Origin: Prado023 sp963736425
Lineage (GTDB): Bacteria; Actinomycetota; Actinomycetes; S36-B12; CAIYMF01
Direction: 5' to 3'
Length of the DNA stretch: 64,000 nt
Assembly: GCA_963736425.1 (NCBI GenBank)
Contig: CAVTOX010000017.1
Span: 124,001 to 188,000 of the forward strand
Under the pieces are notes generated by a model. It made no database searches. It saw only the letters and a program-made list of their open reading frames with translations, and was not told where the DNA came from. Each line of letters starts with the position of its first letter. Position 1 is the first letter of the stretch. This document shows, piece by piece, positions 37,209-46,025 of this stretch. The translations under genes and the position numbers were made by a program.

Positions 37209-38504
37209 ATGGCCCTGATCGTCCAGAAGTACGGGGGATCCTCCGTCGCCGATGCCCCCAGCGTGCGCCGCGTGGCCAGGCGCATCGTGGAGACCAAGCG
37301 CGCCGGCAACGACGTGGTCGTGGTCGTGTCGGCGATGGGCGACTCCACCGACGAGCTGCTCGAGCTGGCCAACGAGGTCAGCCCGAACCCGCCGGGACGT
37401 GAGCTGGACATGCTGCTGACCGCCGGGGAGCGGATCTCGATGGCGGTGCTGGCCATGGCGATCCACGACCTGGGCGAGGAGGGCCGCTCCTACACCGGCT
37501 CACAGGCCGGGCTGATCACAGACTCCGCGCACGGCGCGGCCCGGATCATCGACGTGACGCCGGGACGCATCCGGCACGCGATCAGCGATGGGGCCATCCC
37601 GATCGTCGCCGGCTTCCAGGGGGTGTCCTACGACAGCAAGGACATCACCACCCTGGGCAGGGGCGGGTCGGACACGACAGCTGTTGCGCTGGCGGTGGCC
37701 CTGGGCGCCGATGCCTGCGAGATCTACACGGATGTCGACGGCGTGTTCTCCGCCGACCCCCGGGTGGTCCCGGCGGCCCGACAGGTGCCCCGGATCAGCT
37801 ACGAGGAGATGCTCGAGCTGGCTGCGGCCGGTGCCAAGGTGCTGCACCTGCGCTGCGTGGAGTACGCACGTCGGGCACGCATGCCGATCCATGTCCGATC
37901 CTCCTTCTCCGAGAAGGAGGGCACCTGGGTCCTCGACTCGTCCGATCCGCTGCCTGCAGCGGCCCATCCCGCCGAAGGGACAACTGTGGAGCAACCGATC
38001 ATCGCGGGGGTCGCCCATGACCTCAACGACTGCAAGATCACCGTCGTCGGCGTCCCCGACCGTCCCGGAGAGGCCGCGCAGATCTTCCAGGCGGTCGCCG
38101 ATGCGGGCGTGAACGTCGACATGATCGTCCAGAACGTGTCCCTGGGGGAGTCCGGGCGCACCGACGTGACCTTCACCTGCCCGGTCGCCTCGCGCGAGGA
38201 TGCCATCGCGGCCGTTCGCCGTGAGCAGGACACGATCGGGTTCGAGGACCTCGTCTACGATGACGGGATCGCCAAGGTCTCGCTCGTCGGGGCCGGCATG
38301 CGCTCGCACCCGGGGGTCTCGGCCACCTTCTTCAAGGCCCTGGCCGATGCCGGCATCAACATCACCATGATCACCACCTCCGAGATCCGGATCTCGGTCG
38401 TGACCGACCAGGACACCGCCACCGAGGCTGTCCGGGCGCTGCACACGGCCTTCGGGCTGGACGCCGACGGGGAGGCCGTCGTCTACGGAGGGACGGGCCG
38501 ATGA
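37209..38504 (+). CDS. lysC: Aspartate kinase (alpha form)
   Basis: First step of aspartate-family amino acid synthesis (lysine, diaminopimelate, threonine, methionine). 431 residues: KYGGSSVADA at the N-terminus, VDGVFSADPRVVP in the catalytic domain, then two ACT domains (VVGVPDRPGEAAQIF and LVGAGMRSHPGVSATFF). TAGAAT at 37160-37165 is a likely -10. An internal GTG at 37986 appears to start the separate beta subunit. The last codons overlap asd. Confidence 0.97.
   Translation: MALIVQKYGGSSVADAPSVRRVARRIVETKRAGNDVVVVVSAMGDSTDELLELANEVSPNPPGRELDMLLTAGERISMAVLAMAIHDLGEEGRSYTGSQAGLITDSAHGAARIIDVTPGRIRHAISDGAIPIVAGFQGVSYDSKDITTLGRGGSDTTAVALAVALGADACEIYTDVDGVFSADPRVVPAARQVPRISYEEMLELAAAGAKVLHLRCVEYARRARMPIHVRSSFSEKEGTWVLDSSDPLPAAAHPAEGTTVEQPIIAGVAHDLNDCKITVVGVPDRPGEAAQIFQAVADAGVNVDMIVQNVSLGESGRTDVTFTCPVASREDAIAAVRREQDTIGFEDLVYDDGIAKVSLVGAGMRSHPGVSATFFKALADAGINITMITTSEIRISVVTDQDTATEAVRALHTAFGLDADGEAVVYGGTGR
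37986..38504 (+). other. lysC: Internal start for aspartate kinase beta subunit
   Basis: GTG at codon 260 of lysC has GAAGGGA five bases upstream. The product (172 residues, VEQPIIAGVAHDLNDCKITV onward) is both ACT domains, and the start aligns with the known internal LysC-beta start of Corynebacterium glutamicum (VEEAVLTGVATD). Alpha and beta would form the feedback-regulated alpha2beta2 enzyme. Confidence 0.7.
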
Positions 38505-39538
38505 GCGTCACTGTTGCGGTGGTCGGGGCCACCGGCCAGGTCGGTGGCGTGATGCGCCGCCTGCTCGACGAGTCCGGGATCGACGTGGGGACGGTCAGGT
38601 TCTTCGCCAGTGCGCGCTCGGCTGGGACGACCCTGCCCTGGCGTGGAATCGAGATCGTCGTGGAGGACGCCGCGACCGCCGACCCGTCGGGCATCGACAT
38701 CGCGCTGTTCTCCGCGGGTGGGTCGACGTCCAAGGCCCTGGCGCCGGTGTTCGCGGCGGCGGGTGCGATCGTCATCGACAACTCCTCGGCCTGGCGGATG
38801 GACCCCGAGGTCCCCCTGGTCGTGTCCGAGGTGAACGCCGATGCCCTGGCCAGCATCCCCAAGGGGATCGTGGCCAACCCCAACTGCACCACGATGGCGG
38901 CCATGCCCGTCCTGGCCCCGCTGCATGCCGAGGCAGGCCTGCGGCGATTGGTCGTCAGCACCTATCAGGCGGTCTCCGGCAGCGGGCTGGCCGGCGTCGA
39001 GGAGCTCGCCGGACAGGTCCGGGCCGCAGTGGCCCAGGACATGACCGCACTGACCCATGACGGGTCCTCGGTGACCATGCCGGCGCCGACGAAGTACGTG
39101 GCTCCCATCGCCTTCGACGTGATCCCGCTCGCGGGGAGCATCGTGGACGACGGCTCCGGGGAGACCGACGAGGAGCAGAAGCTGCGCCACGAGTCCCGCA
39201 AGATCCTCGGGATCCCGGATCTCGCGGTCTCGGGTACGTGCGTGCGAGTGCCGGTGTTCACCGGCCACAGCCTGAGCATCAACGCCGAGTTCGAGCGGCC
39301 GCTGTCGGTGGAGCGGGCGCGCGAGCTGCTCGAGGGCGCACCGGGCGTTGTCTGGTCGGACGTGCCCACTCCGCTGCAGGCCGCCGGGGCCGATCCGACC
39401 TACGTGGGACGTCTGCGCCAGGACCCCGGCGTCCCGGATGGGCGGGGGTTGGCCCTGTTCCTGTCCAATGACAACCTGCGCAAGGGTGCCGCCCTCAACG
39501 CCGTGCAGATCGCCGCACTCCTGGCTGAGCGCGCCTGA
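38501..39538 (+). CDS. asd: Aspartate-semialdehyde dehydrogenase
   Basis: Reduces aspartyl phosphate with NADPH to aspartate semialdehyde. 345 residues: VVGATGQVGGVMRRLLDE, the active-site Cys in ANPNCTTMAAMPVLAPL, and the catalytic His in VPVFTGHSLSINAEFE. Its ATG overlaps the lysC stop (ATGA), forming the usual lysC-asd operon. A CCCAGCC/GGCTGGG hairpin at about 39541-39578 may end the transcript. Confidence 0.97.
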   Translation: MSVTVAVVGATGQVGGVMRRLLDESGIDVGTVRFFASARSAGTTLPWRGIEIVVEDAATADPSGIDIALFSAGGSTSKALAPVFAAAGAIVIDNSSAWRMDPEVPLVVSEVNADALASIPKGIVANPNCTTMAAMPVLAPLHAEAGLRRLVVSTYQAVSGSGLAGVEELAGQVRAAVAQDMTALTHDGSSVTMPAPTKYVAPIAFDVIPLAGSIVDDGSGETDEEQKLRHESRKILGIPDLAVSGTCVRVPVFTGHSLSINAEFERPLSVERARELLEGAPGVVWSDVPTPLQAAGADPTYVGRLRQDPGVPDGRGLALFLSNDNLRKGAALNAVQIAALLAERA

Positions 39539-39609
39539 CACCCAGCCCGCCGGCCCACAACCGCGGTTTGGGCTGGGGGTCAGCGTGCGGCTAGAATCGG
39601 TCGCGCAAT

Positions 39610-39681
<72 letters not shown>

Positions 39682-39683
<2 letters not shown>

Positions 39684-39731
39684 CACATGACAGGGCCCCG
39701 GGGATGTTCCCCCGGGGCCCTGTCATGTGTC
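39682..39731 (+). terminator. 22-bp perfect hairpin directly after tRNA-Pro
   Basis: Arms 39682-39703 and 39710-39731 pair perfectly around loop ATGTTC. The loop-proximal GGCCCCGGG is shared with the hairpin after tRNA-Ala, while the distal parts differ in sequence yet stay complementary. No U-tract. Confidence 0.7.
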
Positions 39732-39796
39732 CCGGACTCGCAGCCGGGATTCGGGAGGAGGCTCGCCAAGGGCGAGCCGACGGCTCCCGCCATCCC
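39732..39796 (+). repeat. tRNA-trailer repeat, copy B (after tRNA-Pro)
   Basis: Same plan as copy A: CGGGATTCG (39745-39753) is antisense to the tRNA-Pro T-arm CGAATCCCG (39666-39674); the module 39752-39789 has an inner CTCGCC/GGCGAG hairpin in a CGGGAG/CTCCCG stem; TCCCGCCATCCC (39785-39796) copies the tRNA-Pro 3' end exactly, 115 bases downstream. The remainder up to 39914 has no recognisable gene. Confidence 0.75.
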
Positions 39797-39914
39797 CTCC
39801 GGGCGCTCACGAAGCCAGGTCCACAGACCCTCCCGCGCCGCACAGATCCTCCCGGCCGGCGCGGAGGATCCATGCCTTGACGGAGGGTCTGGCACACGGG
39901 TCCCCCACCCACCC

Positions 39915-40826
39915 CTACCCCGCCACCACCGTCAGCACCGTCGCCTCCGGCCGGCACGCCAGCCGGATCGGGGTGTACGGGCTGGTCCCGAGCCCGGCCG
40001 AGACGTGCAGGGCGGACTCCTCCCAGCCTGACAGTCCCTTGGCCTGGCTGCGGGGGAGGTCGCAGTTGGTGACCAGCGCCCCCACCCATGGCAGGCACAC
40101 CTGGCCGCCGTGGGTGTGGCCGGCCAGGATCAGGTCGGCACCGTCGGCGGCCATGGCATCGAGCACCCGACGGTAGGGCGCGTGGGTGACCCCGAGCCGC
40201 AGGTCGGCCCCGGGATCGAACGGGCCGGCGACGTCGGCGTACCGGTCGCGGCCGATGTGTGGGTCGTCAACTCCCCGCGCATCGATGCGCCAGCCGCGCA
40301 CGGCGACCTCGGCGACCTCGTTGTCCAGGTCCTGCCACCCAGCCACGACCAGGCCCTCGTTGAGCGGGGTGACGTCGATCTTGGGCCGCTTCGTGCGCAG
40401 CTCACTGGGACCCGACAGGTACTTGGCGGGATTCGCCCGGGCAGGGGCGTAGTAGTCGTTCGACCCCCGAACGAACAGCCCAGGCCGATCGAGCAGTGGC
40501 TCCAGGGCGGCCAGCGCCAGGCGGGGACCCTGGGCGTCGCCGTGGAAGTCGCCGGTCACGACGGTCAGGTCCACGTCGAGCTCACCCAGGGAGCGGACCC
40601 ACTCGATGCGGTCGGTGTCTCGCGGGGACAGGTGCAGGTCCGACAGGTGCAGGATGCGCAGTGGCGGGCGCCCATCCGCGGCACGCTCAGAGGGCCGGCT
40701 CAATCTGACCTCAGCCGATCGAAGCGTGTACTGGCGGGCCTCCCAGAGGCTGTAGGCAGCGGTGGCGGCGCCGACCGCCAGCAGGGACGCCACGGCGCCC
40801 ATGGAGGCGCGGGCGGCTGTCGGCAT
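39915..40826 (-). CDS. Membrane-anchored metallophosphoesterase
   Basis: 303 residues. An N-terminal helix (MGAVASLLAVGAATAAYSLW) is followed by a calcineurin-like domain: LRILHLSDLHLSPRD, VVTGDFHGD, RGSNDYY, and AGHTHGGQVCLP. It resembles M. tuberculosis Rv3683 beside ponA2. ATG at 40826 has CAGACT six bases upstream (leaderless type); the longer open frame is not supported. RGSND replaces the usual GNHD, so the active site is slightly atypical. Confidence 0.88.
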   Translation of the reverse strand: MPTAARASMGAVASLLAVGAATAAYSLWEARQYTLRSAEVRLSRPSERAADGRPPLRILHLSDLHLSPRDTDRIEWVRSLGELDVDLTVVTGDFHGDAQGPRLALAALEPLLDRPGLFVRGSNDYYAPARANPAKYLSGPSELRTKRPKIDVTPLNEGLVVAGWQDLDNEVAEVAVRGWRIDARGVDDPHIGRDRYADVAGPFDPGADLRLGVTHAPYRRVLDAMAADGADLILAGHTHGGQVCLPWVGALVTNCDLPRSQAKGLSGWEESALHVSAGLGTSPYTPIRLACRPEATVLTVVAG

Positions 40827-40917
40827 GCCCCAAGTCTGGCAGTGGTGGCACATGGATCCCGCATCCGCGAGCAGCGCCGTGGGCGTGGGGCTCGGGTCCA
40901 CCCACCACAATGGGGCC

Positions 40918-41379
40918 ATGAGTACCCTCAAGGAGACCCTGCAGGCCGACCTGACCGAGGCCATCCGGAGCCGGGATGGGCTCACAGCAGCCACCGTGCG
41001 GATGGCCCTGACCGCGGTGACCACCGAGGAGGTCTCGGGCACGTCGGCGCGGACGCTCAGCGACGCGGAGGTCATGGCCGTCCTGACCAAGGAGGCCAAG
41101 AAGCGCCGGGAGGCTGCGACTGCCTTCACGGATGCCTCGCGGCCGGAGCTCGCCGAGCGGGAGTTGGCCGAGCTCGATGTGCTCGCGCGCTACCTGCCCG
41201 AGCCGCTGACGGCCGAGGAGGTCGGCGCGCTGGTGGACGCAGCCGTGGCGCGACTTGCTGACGAGGGCGTCACGGGCATGCCTGCGATGGGCCGGGTCAT
41301 GAAGGACGTGACCCCGCAGGTTGCAGGGCGCTTCGACGGCGGCCAGCTGGCCACGATGGTCCGGGCCGCACTGTCCTGA
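40918..41379 (+). CDS. GatB/YqeY domain protein
   Basis: 153-residue YqeY-type protein with the GatB tail domain: MSTLKETLQADLTEAIRSRD, REAATAFTDASRPELAERE and TGMPAMGRVMKDVTPQVAGR. These proteins may assist tRNA-dependent amidation but no role is proven. CACAAT six bases before the ATG indicates a leaderless start; divergent from the metallophosphoesterase. Confidence 0.9.
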   Translation: MSTLKETLQADLTEAIRSRDGLTAATVRMALTAVTTEEVSGTSARTLSDAEVMAVLTKEAKKRREAATAFTDASRPELAERELAELDVLARYLPEPLTAEEVGALVDAAVARLADEGVTGMPAMGRVMKDVTPQVAGRFDGGQLATMVRAALS

Positions 41380-41394
41380 GCGTCCCGGCGAGGT

Positions 41395-43689
41395 CTACCG
41401 GGCCTGACCCTGGCCCTGACCCTGCTGGTCCTGGCCCTGCTGGTCCTGGCCCCGACTTGAGTCACCGAATCCTGGGAACGTGCGCTGCCACCAGGGAACC
41501 TCGGGCGCGGCGTACCGGCTGCCCTGGTAGGGGGTTCCGGCCTGGCGGGCAGGTAGGAGCCCCCACTCGTTCTTCAGCTCCATGGGGACTGGAGCGCTGT
41601 TGGCCAGGGCCCCCTCCATCGCCTTCTTCCACGTGGGTCCGGGAAGCGAGGAGCCGAAGACCTCCGGGTAGTACCGGTCGTTGATGGTCAGGTTCACCAG
41701 GGGGTGCTTGTAGCCGCCGCGAGGGTCGCCGACCCAGACAGCAGCCCCCAGGTCCGGCGTTGACCCAGCGAACCAGACCGCAGCGTGGTTGTTGATGGTG
41801 CCGGTCTTGCCGATCGTGTCCCGGCCCAGGGTCATCGGGCCACCAGTGCGCCCGGAGATGTTGCCGTCCACGACGTTGGTCAGCACCGCTGCCGCACCGT
41901 CGGCGACATTGCGGGTGATCGCCTGCTCGCACTTCGGCGCCGACACCGGCAGGTCCTTGCCGTCGCGGTCGACGATCTTGGTGATGACGCGCGGCTTGCA
42001 GTAGACGCCATGGGCGGCCACCGTGGCATAGGCGTTGGCAAGCGTGAGCGGGGAGATCTCCGTGGTCCCGAGGGTGAACGACGCCACCTCGGCGGTCGTA
42101 CCGTCAGCCCGGACATCACTGAGGTCGCTGCCGTCGGCGTACTTCACCCCCATCTTCCGGGCCGCTTCCACCGTCTCGCACACCCCCGCCTGCTTCTCCA
42201 GCTCGGCGAAGAAGGTGTTGACCGAGTAGGCGGCACCCCGGAACATGTCGAAGTTGCCCGACGAGGTGGAGTTGGAGACCGGCCAGGGCTCGGTTCCGCC
42301 GCTGGAATCCCCCGACAATGGGGCGCCATTGCAGCCCACGAAGCCCGTGAACTCCCTGCGCGGCGGGGCGTTGATGACGGTGTAGGGGCTGATTCCCTTC
42401 TCCAGTGCGGCGACGATCGTGAAGATCTTGAACGTGGAGCCGGCCTGCATGCCGATCGTTCCGCCGTCGGCGAGGTCGACCGCGTAGTTGTACGTCGTCT
42501 CCCACCACTTCTTGTCCGACTTGCTGGTCCCCCAGACGCGGTTCTGGGCCATGGCCCGGATGTCACCGGTTCCGGGCGTGACCATCGCGATCGCTGTGGC
42601 CTTCCGGCTCGCATCCTTGGGTGGGATGGCCTCCATGACGGCCTTCGTTGCCGCCTTCTGGGCTGTCATGTCCAGGGTCGTGTAGATCTTGTAGCCACCG
42701 GCATTCCAGGCGGCCTCACGCTCCTCCGGCGTTGACCCGAAGGCCTTCATCTCGGTGACCTGACGGATCGCGTAGTCGCAGAAGTAGGGGGCGAACGACG
42801 TGGTGCAGCCGTTGTACTGGATCTTGGGGTTCAGGTAGTCCTCGATGTCCGCGGACTTGGCGGCGCGAGCCTCCTCGACCGTGATGTAGCCGAGTTCGGC
42901 CATCCGGTTGAGCACGACGTCGCGGCGCTTCTGGGACTGGCGCGGGTTGCGGGTCGGGTCGAAGCGCGACGGCTGCTGCACGATCCCGGCCAGCGTCGCC
43001 GCCTCCACGAGCTCGAGGTCCTTGGCGCTCTTGGAGAAGTAGCGCTGCGAGGCGGCCTCGACGCCGTAGGCCTTTGCGCCGTAGTAGCTGATGTTCAGGT
43101 AGCGCTCGAGGATCTGGTCCTTGGTCAGGCGCTTCTCCAGCGCCATCGCGTAGCGGATCTCGCGCAGCTTGCGGGTGATGGTGTCCTCTTTGGCGGCGGC
43201 CTGCTCCTCCTCGTCCTTGGCCGCCGTGAGCAGGACGTTCTTGACGTACTGCATCGTCAAGGTGGACCCGCCCTGGGCGACGCCTCCGGACGTGACGTTG
43301 GTGACCGCGGCGCGCAGGAACCCGCGGGGGTCGAACCCGTTGTGCTCATAGAACCGGGAGTCCTCGATCGCGACCACGGCCTCGGCCATCACCGGTGCCA
43401 CCTTGTCGATGGTGACTTCCTTGCGGTTCTCCTCGAAGACCGTTGCGATCTTTGTGCCGTCCGCGGCGTAGACGCGGGTGCGCACCGGAAGGGCCGGCTC
43501 GCGGAAGTCGCGAGGGAGATCCTCGAACGAGGAGATCGAGTCACGGGCCAGGACGCCGACGGGGCCGATCACAGGCAGGGCCATGCCCGCCACCACGACG
43601 CCGGCGAGCGCGGCGACGGCCACGAGGGCCACCAGGCGCGTCACGGACCACGCTGCTGGCCGGCGCCGGGCGCGATTCGTAGAGGGCAT
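41395..43689 (-). CDS. Class A penicillin-binding protein (PonA2-like)
   Basis: Bifunctional peptidoglycan synthase, 764 residues: an N-terminal membrane helix, glycosyltransferase domain (AIEDSRFYEHNGFDPRGFLR and GGSTLTMQYVKN), and transpeptidase domain with SxxK in GSTFKIFTI, SVN in AAYSVNTFF and KTG in TIGKTGTI. The C-terminus is a Gly/Gln/Asp repeat (GQDQQGQDQQGQGQGQ). TAAAAT lies six bases before the ATG, a leaderless start with the best -10 in the window. Context (Get3 pair, metallophosphoesterase) matches mycobacterial ponA2, but whiB4 is missing. Confidence 0.95.
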   Translation of the reverse strand: MPSTNRARRRPAAWSVTRLVALVAVAALAGVVVAGMALPVIGPVGVLARDSISSFEDLPRDFREPALPVRTRVYAADGTKIATVFEENRKEVTIDKVAPVMAEAVVAIEDSRFYEHNGFDPRGFLRAAVTNVTSGGVAQGGSTLTMQYVKNVLLTAAKDEEEQAAAKEDTITRKLREIRYAMALEKRLTKDQILERYLNISYYGAKAYGVEAASQRYFSKSAKDLELVEAATLAGIVQQPSRFDPTRNPRQSQKRRDVVLNRMAELGYITVEEARAAKSADIEDYLNPKIQYNGCTTSFAPYFCDYAIRQVTEMKAFGSTPEEREAAWNAGGYKIYTTLDMTAQKAATKAVMEAIPPKDASRKATAIAMVTPGTGDIRAMAQNRVWGTSKSDKKWWETTYNYAVDLADGGTIGMQAGSTFKIFTIVAALEKGISPYTVINAPPRREFTGFVGCNGAPLSGDSSGGTEPWPVSNSTSSGNFDMFRGAAYSVNTFFAELEKQAGVCETVEAARKMGVKYADGSDLSDVRADGTTAEVASFTLGTTEISPLTLANAYATVAAHGVYCKPRVITKIVDRDGKDLPVSAPKCEQAITRNVADGAAAVLTNVVDGNISGRTGGPMTLGRDTIGKTGTINNHAAVWFAGSTPDLGAAVWVGDPRGGYKHPLVNLTINDRYYPEVFGSSLPGPTWKKAMEGALANSAPVPMELKNEWGLLPARQAGTPYQGSRYAAPEVPWWQRTFPGFGDSSRGQDQQGQDQQGQGQGQAR

Positions 43690-43708
43690 GGGCCGATTTT
43701 ACGGCAAC

Positions 43709-44914
43709 TCAGGCCGTGCTATCGTCTGGCGGCTCTGCGCGTCGCTGCGCCATCAGCTGCCCGACCCGGCGTAGCCCCTCTAGGTCGTGGACGTCCTGGG
43801 CCAGGGCCGTGACCGATGTCACAGGCACCTGCGGGTTCGCGGCGACGAATCTGTCGGCCAGTCGGTGCTGGCGCTCGGCCTGACGCATGCGCTCGGCGTG
43901 CAGCTCGAGCAGGGATGCGGTCAGGGCCTCGGCCGAGTCCTCGACGGGGTCGTGAGCCCGCAGTCGCTCGGCGCCGGCGGCTGCCTGGTCAGGGCTGAGC
44001 TCGGGCAGTCGGACCGGAGCGACGCGGTTCAGCACCAGCCCAGCCAGCGGCATGCCCTCGGACTCCAGGCGCTCCACGAAGTAGGACGCCTCACGCAGCG
44101 CGTCTGGCTCGGGCGCGGCGATCACCAGGAAGGCCGTGCCGCGGGCCGCAAGCAGGGCGTAGGTCTGTTCGGCCCGTTCCCGGAATCCGCCGAACAGTGC
44201 GTCGGCCGAGGCGACGAACGTCTGCAGGTCGGTCAGGACCTGGGCGCCGATGATCTTGTTCAGGACGTTGCTGAACACCCCGAGGCTGGCCGACACGAGC
44301 CGCATGTAGGCCCGGCCTCCCACGCGCGCGGGCGCCACGAGGATCCGGATCAGTCGCCCGTCGAGGAACGCGCCGAGCCGCATCGGGGCGTCGAGGAAGT
44401 CCAGGGCGGAGCGTGAAGGTGGGGTGTCCACGATGATCAGGTTCCAGCGGCCCTCGGACTGGGACTCGCGGTGCAGCTGCCCCAGCTTCTCCATGGCCAT
44501 GTACTCCTGCGTGCCGGCGAACGAGCTCGACAGGGCCTGGTAGAACGGGTTCTCCAGGATGGCCTGGGCGCGGACCGGGTCGCTGTGGGCGATGACGACC
44601 TCGTCGAAGGTCCGCTTCATGTCCAGCATCATCGCGTCCAGGGATCCCCCGCTGGACAGGTCGATCCCCGGGATCGGGGCCGGGGTGTTGTCCAGTTCCG
44701 ACAGTCCCAGGGACTGGGCCAGCCGTCGGGCGGGGTCGATGGTGAGCACCACAGTCCGTCGGCCCGCCTCCGCGGCGCGCACACCGAGGGCGGCCGCGGT
44801 GGTGGTCTTGCCCACACCGCCGGAACCGCAGCAGACGATGATGTGCGTGGTGGGGTCGGCGAGCAGGGCGTCGATGTCCAGGGTCGCGGCCGACTCCCAC
44901 AGGGCCGGGCTCAT
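43709..44914 (-). CDS. Get3/ArsA-like ATPase, second subunit
   Basis: 401-residue P-loop ATPase, homologue of M. tuberculosis Rv3680. The loop GSGGVGKTTT (30-39) lacks the extra signature lysine of the Get3/ArsA deviant Walker motif (Ser31 at that place). Switch DTPPSRSALDFLDAP and VLTIDPARRLAQSLG are kept. The ATG overlaps the stop of the partner gene, so the two subunits are co-translated. Proposed client or anion targeting is inferred from the family. Confidence 0.87.
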   Translation of the reverse strand: MSPALWESAATLDIDALLADPTTHIIVCCGSGGVGKTTTAAALGVRAAEAGRRTVVLTIDPARRLAQSLGLSELDNTPAPIPGIDLSSGGSLDAMMLDMKRTFDEVVIAHSDPVRAQAILENPFYQALSSSFAGTQEYMAMEKLGQLHRESQSEGRWNLIIVDTPPSRSALDFLDAPMRLGAFLDGRLIRILVAPARVGGRAYMRLVSASLGVFSNVLNKIIGAQVLTDLQTFVASADALFGGFRERAEQTYALLAARGTAFLVIAAPEPDALREASYFVERLESEGMPLAGLVLNRVAPVRLPELSPDQAAAGAERLRAHDPVEDSAEALTASLLELHAERMRQAERQHRLADRFVAANPQVPVTSVTALAQDVHDLEGLRRVGQLMAQRRAEPPDDSTA

Positions 44915-45930
44915 GGGCGCGGCTCCGGTCCCATGCCGGCGGCGCGCAGCTGGGCCGCCAACTCGTAGAGGGCCCCGAGGTCGATCCCGGTGGCGATGTG
45001 GCCCAGGGACAGCTGGGGCAGGTCCAGCTGTCCCAGGCTGGCGCGCTCCTGCTCGGCCACAGCCACCCGCTCGGCATGGTCGCGGGCCTCGTCGACCAGC
45101 GCGTCGACCACCTCCTCGACCGTGTGCGGGTCCCGGGAGGTGATCACGTCAGCCGACCGTACGGCCCCGGCCAGAGCCGTACGGTCCAGGGCGCCGCGCA
45201 GTGCATCGGCGCGCTGGACCGAGGTCAACATGGGCGGCCGTTCGGAGTTGATGACCACCGCACCGACCGGCAGGCCCTCCTCCTGCAGGTGACCCACCCC
45301 ATCGATGGTCTCCTGGACCGGCATCTCCTCGAGAAGGGTCACCAGGTGCACGGCGGTCCGCGGGGACGCCATGACGGCCATCACGGACTTCGCCTGGCTG
45401 TGGATGGGCCCCATCCGGGCGATCCCGGCGACCTCGGAGTTGACGTTGAGGAACCGCGTGATCCGACCGGTCGGTGGGGCGTCCAGCACGACAGCATCGA
45501 AGACGGGCTTGCCGTCCTTGGTCCGCTTGACCGCCTCGACAGCCTTCCCGGTGAGCAGGACGTCGCGCACGCCCGGCGCGATGGTCGTGGCGAAGTCGAT
45601 CGCTCCGATGCGCGCCAGCGCCGAGCCGGCCCGGCGCAGGTTGTAGAACATCTCGAGGTACTCCAGAAGGGCCGCCTCAGGGTCGACCGCGAGTGCGCGC
45701 ACCTCGCCGCCATCCGGGGCCCGCGCGACGCGGCGCTCCTCGTAGGGCAGCGGTGCGGAGTCGAACAGCTGGGCGATCCCCTGCCGGCCCTCGACCTCCA
45801 TCAGCAGGGTCCGCCGGCCCTCGGCGGCCAGGGCCAGCGCCAGCGCAGCGGCCACAGTGGTCTTGCCCGCGCCACCCTTGCCCGAGACGATGTGCAGCCG
45901 CACGTCGGGGAACAGCCGGGGCGCGCTCAT
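44911..45930 (-). CDS. Get3/ArsA-like ATPase, first subunit
   Basis: 339-residue partner, homologue of Rv3679. It has the full deviant Walker A SGKGGAGKTT (16-25) with the signature Lys18, the switch VVLDAPPTGRITRFL, and an Ala/Arg-rich helical C-terminus. TAGTCT six bases before the ATG marks a leaderless start. Mycobacterial homologues have been linked to stress and drug tolerance. Confidence 0.88.
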   Translation of the reverse strand: MSAPRLFPDVRLHIVSGKGGAGKTTVAAALALALAAEGRRTLLMEVEGRQGIAQLFDSAPLPYEERRVARAPDGGEVRALAVDPEAALLEYLEMFYNLRRAGSALARIGAIDFATTIAPGVRDVLLTGKAVEAVKRTKDGKPVFDAVVLDAPPTGRITRFLNVNSEVAGIARMGPIHSQAKSVMAVMASPRTAVHLVTLLEEMPVQETIDGVGHLQEEGLPVGAVVINSERPPMLTSVQRADALRGALDRTALAGAVRSADVITSRDPHTVEEVVDALVDEARDHAERVAVAEQERASLGQLDLPQLSLGHIATGIDLGALYELAAQLRAAGMGPEPRP

Positions 45931-46025
45931 CGTCGAAGACTATTGGGCGGTGAGCCCCGGCGCCCGGCCGGTGAGGTACTACACCGGGGTGGGCTGGGTG
46001 GGGTGGGGCGGCGGGCGGCCCCCAC

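Noticed and set aside
41628..41640. TTCCACGTGGGTC as a parS site
   Set aside because: Only one half-site fits; within the PBP coding region and probably chance.
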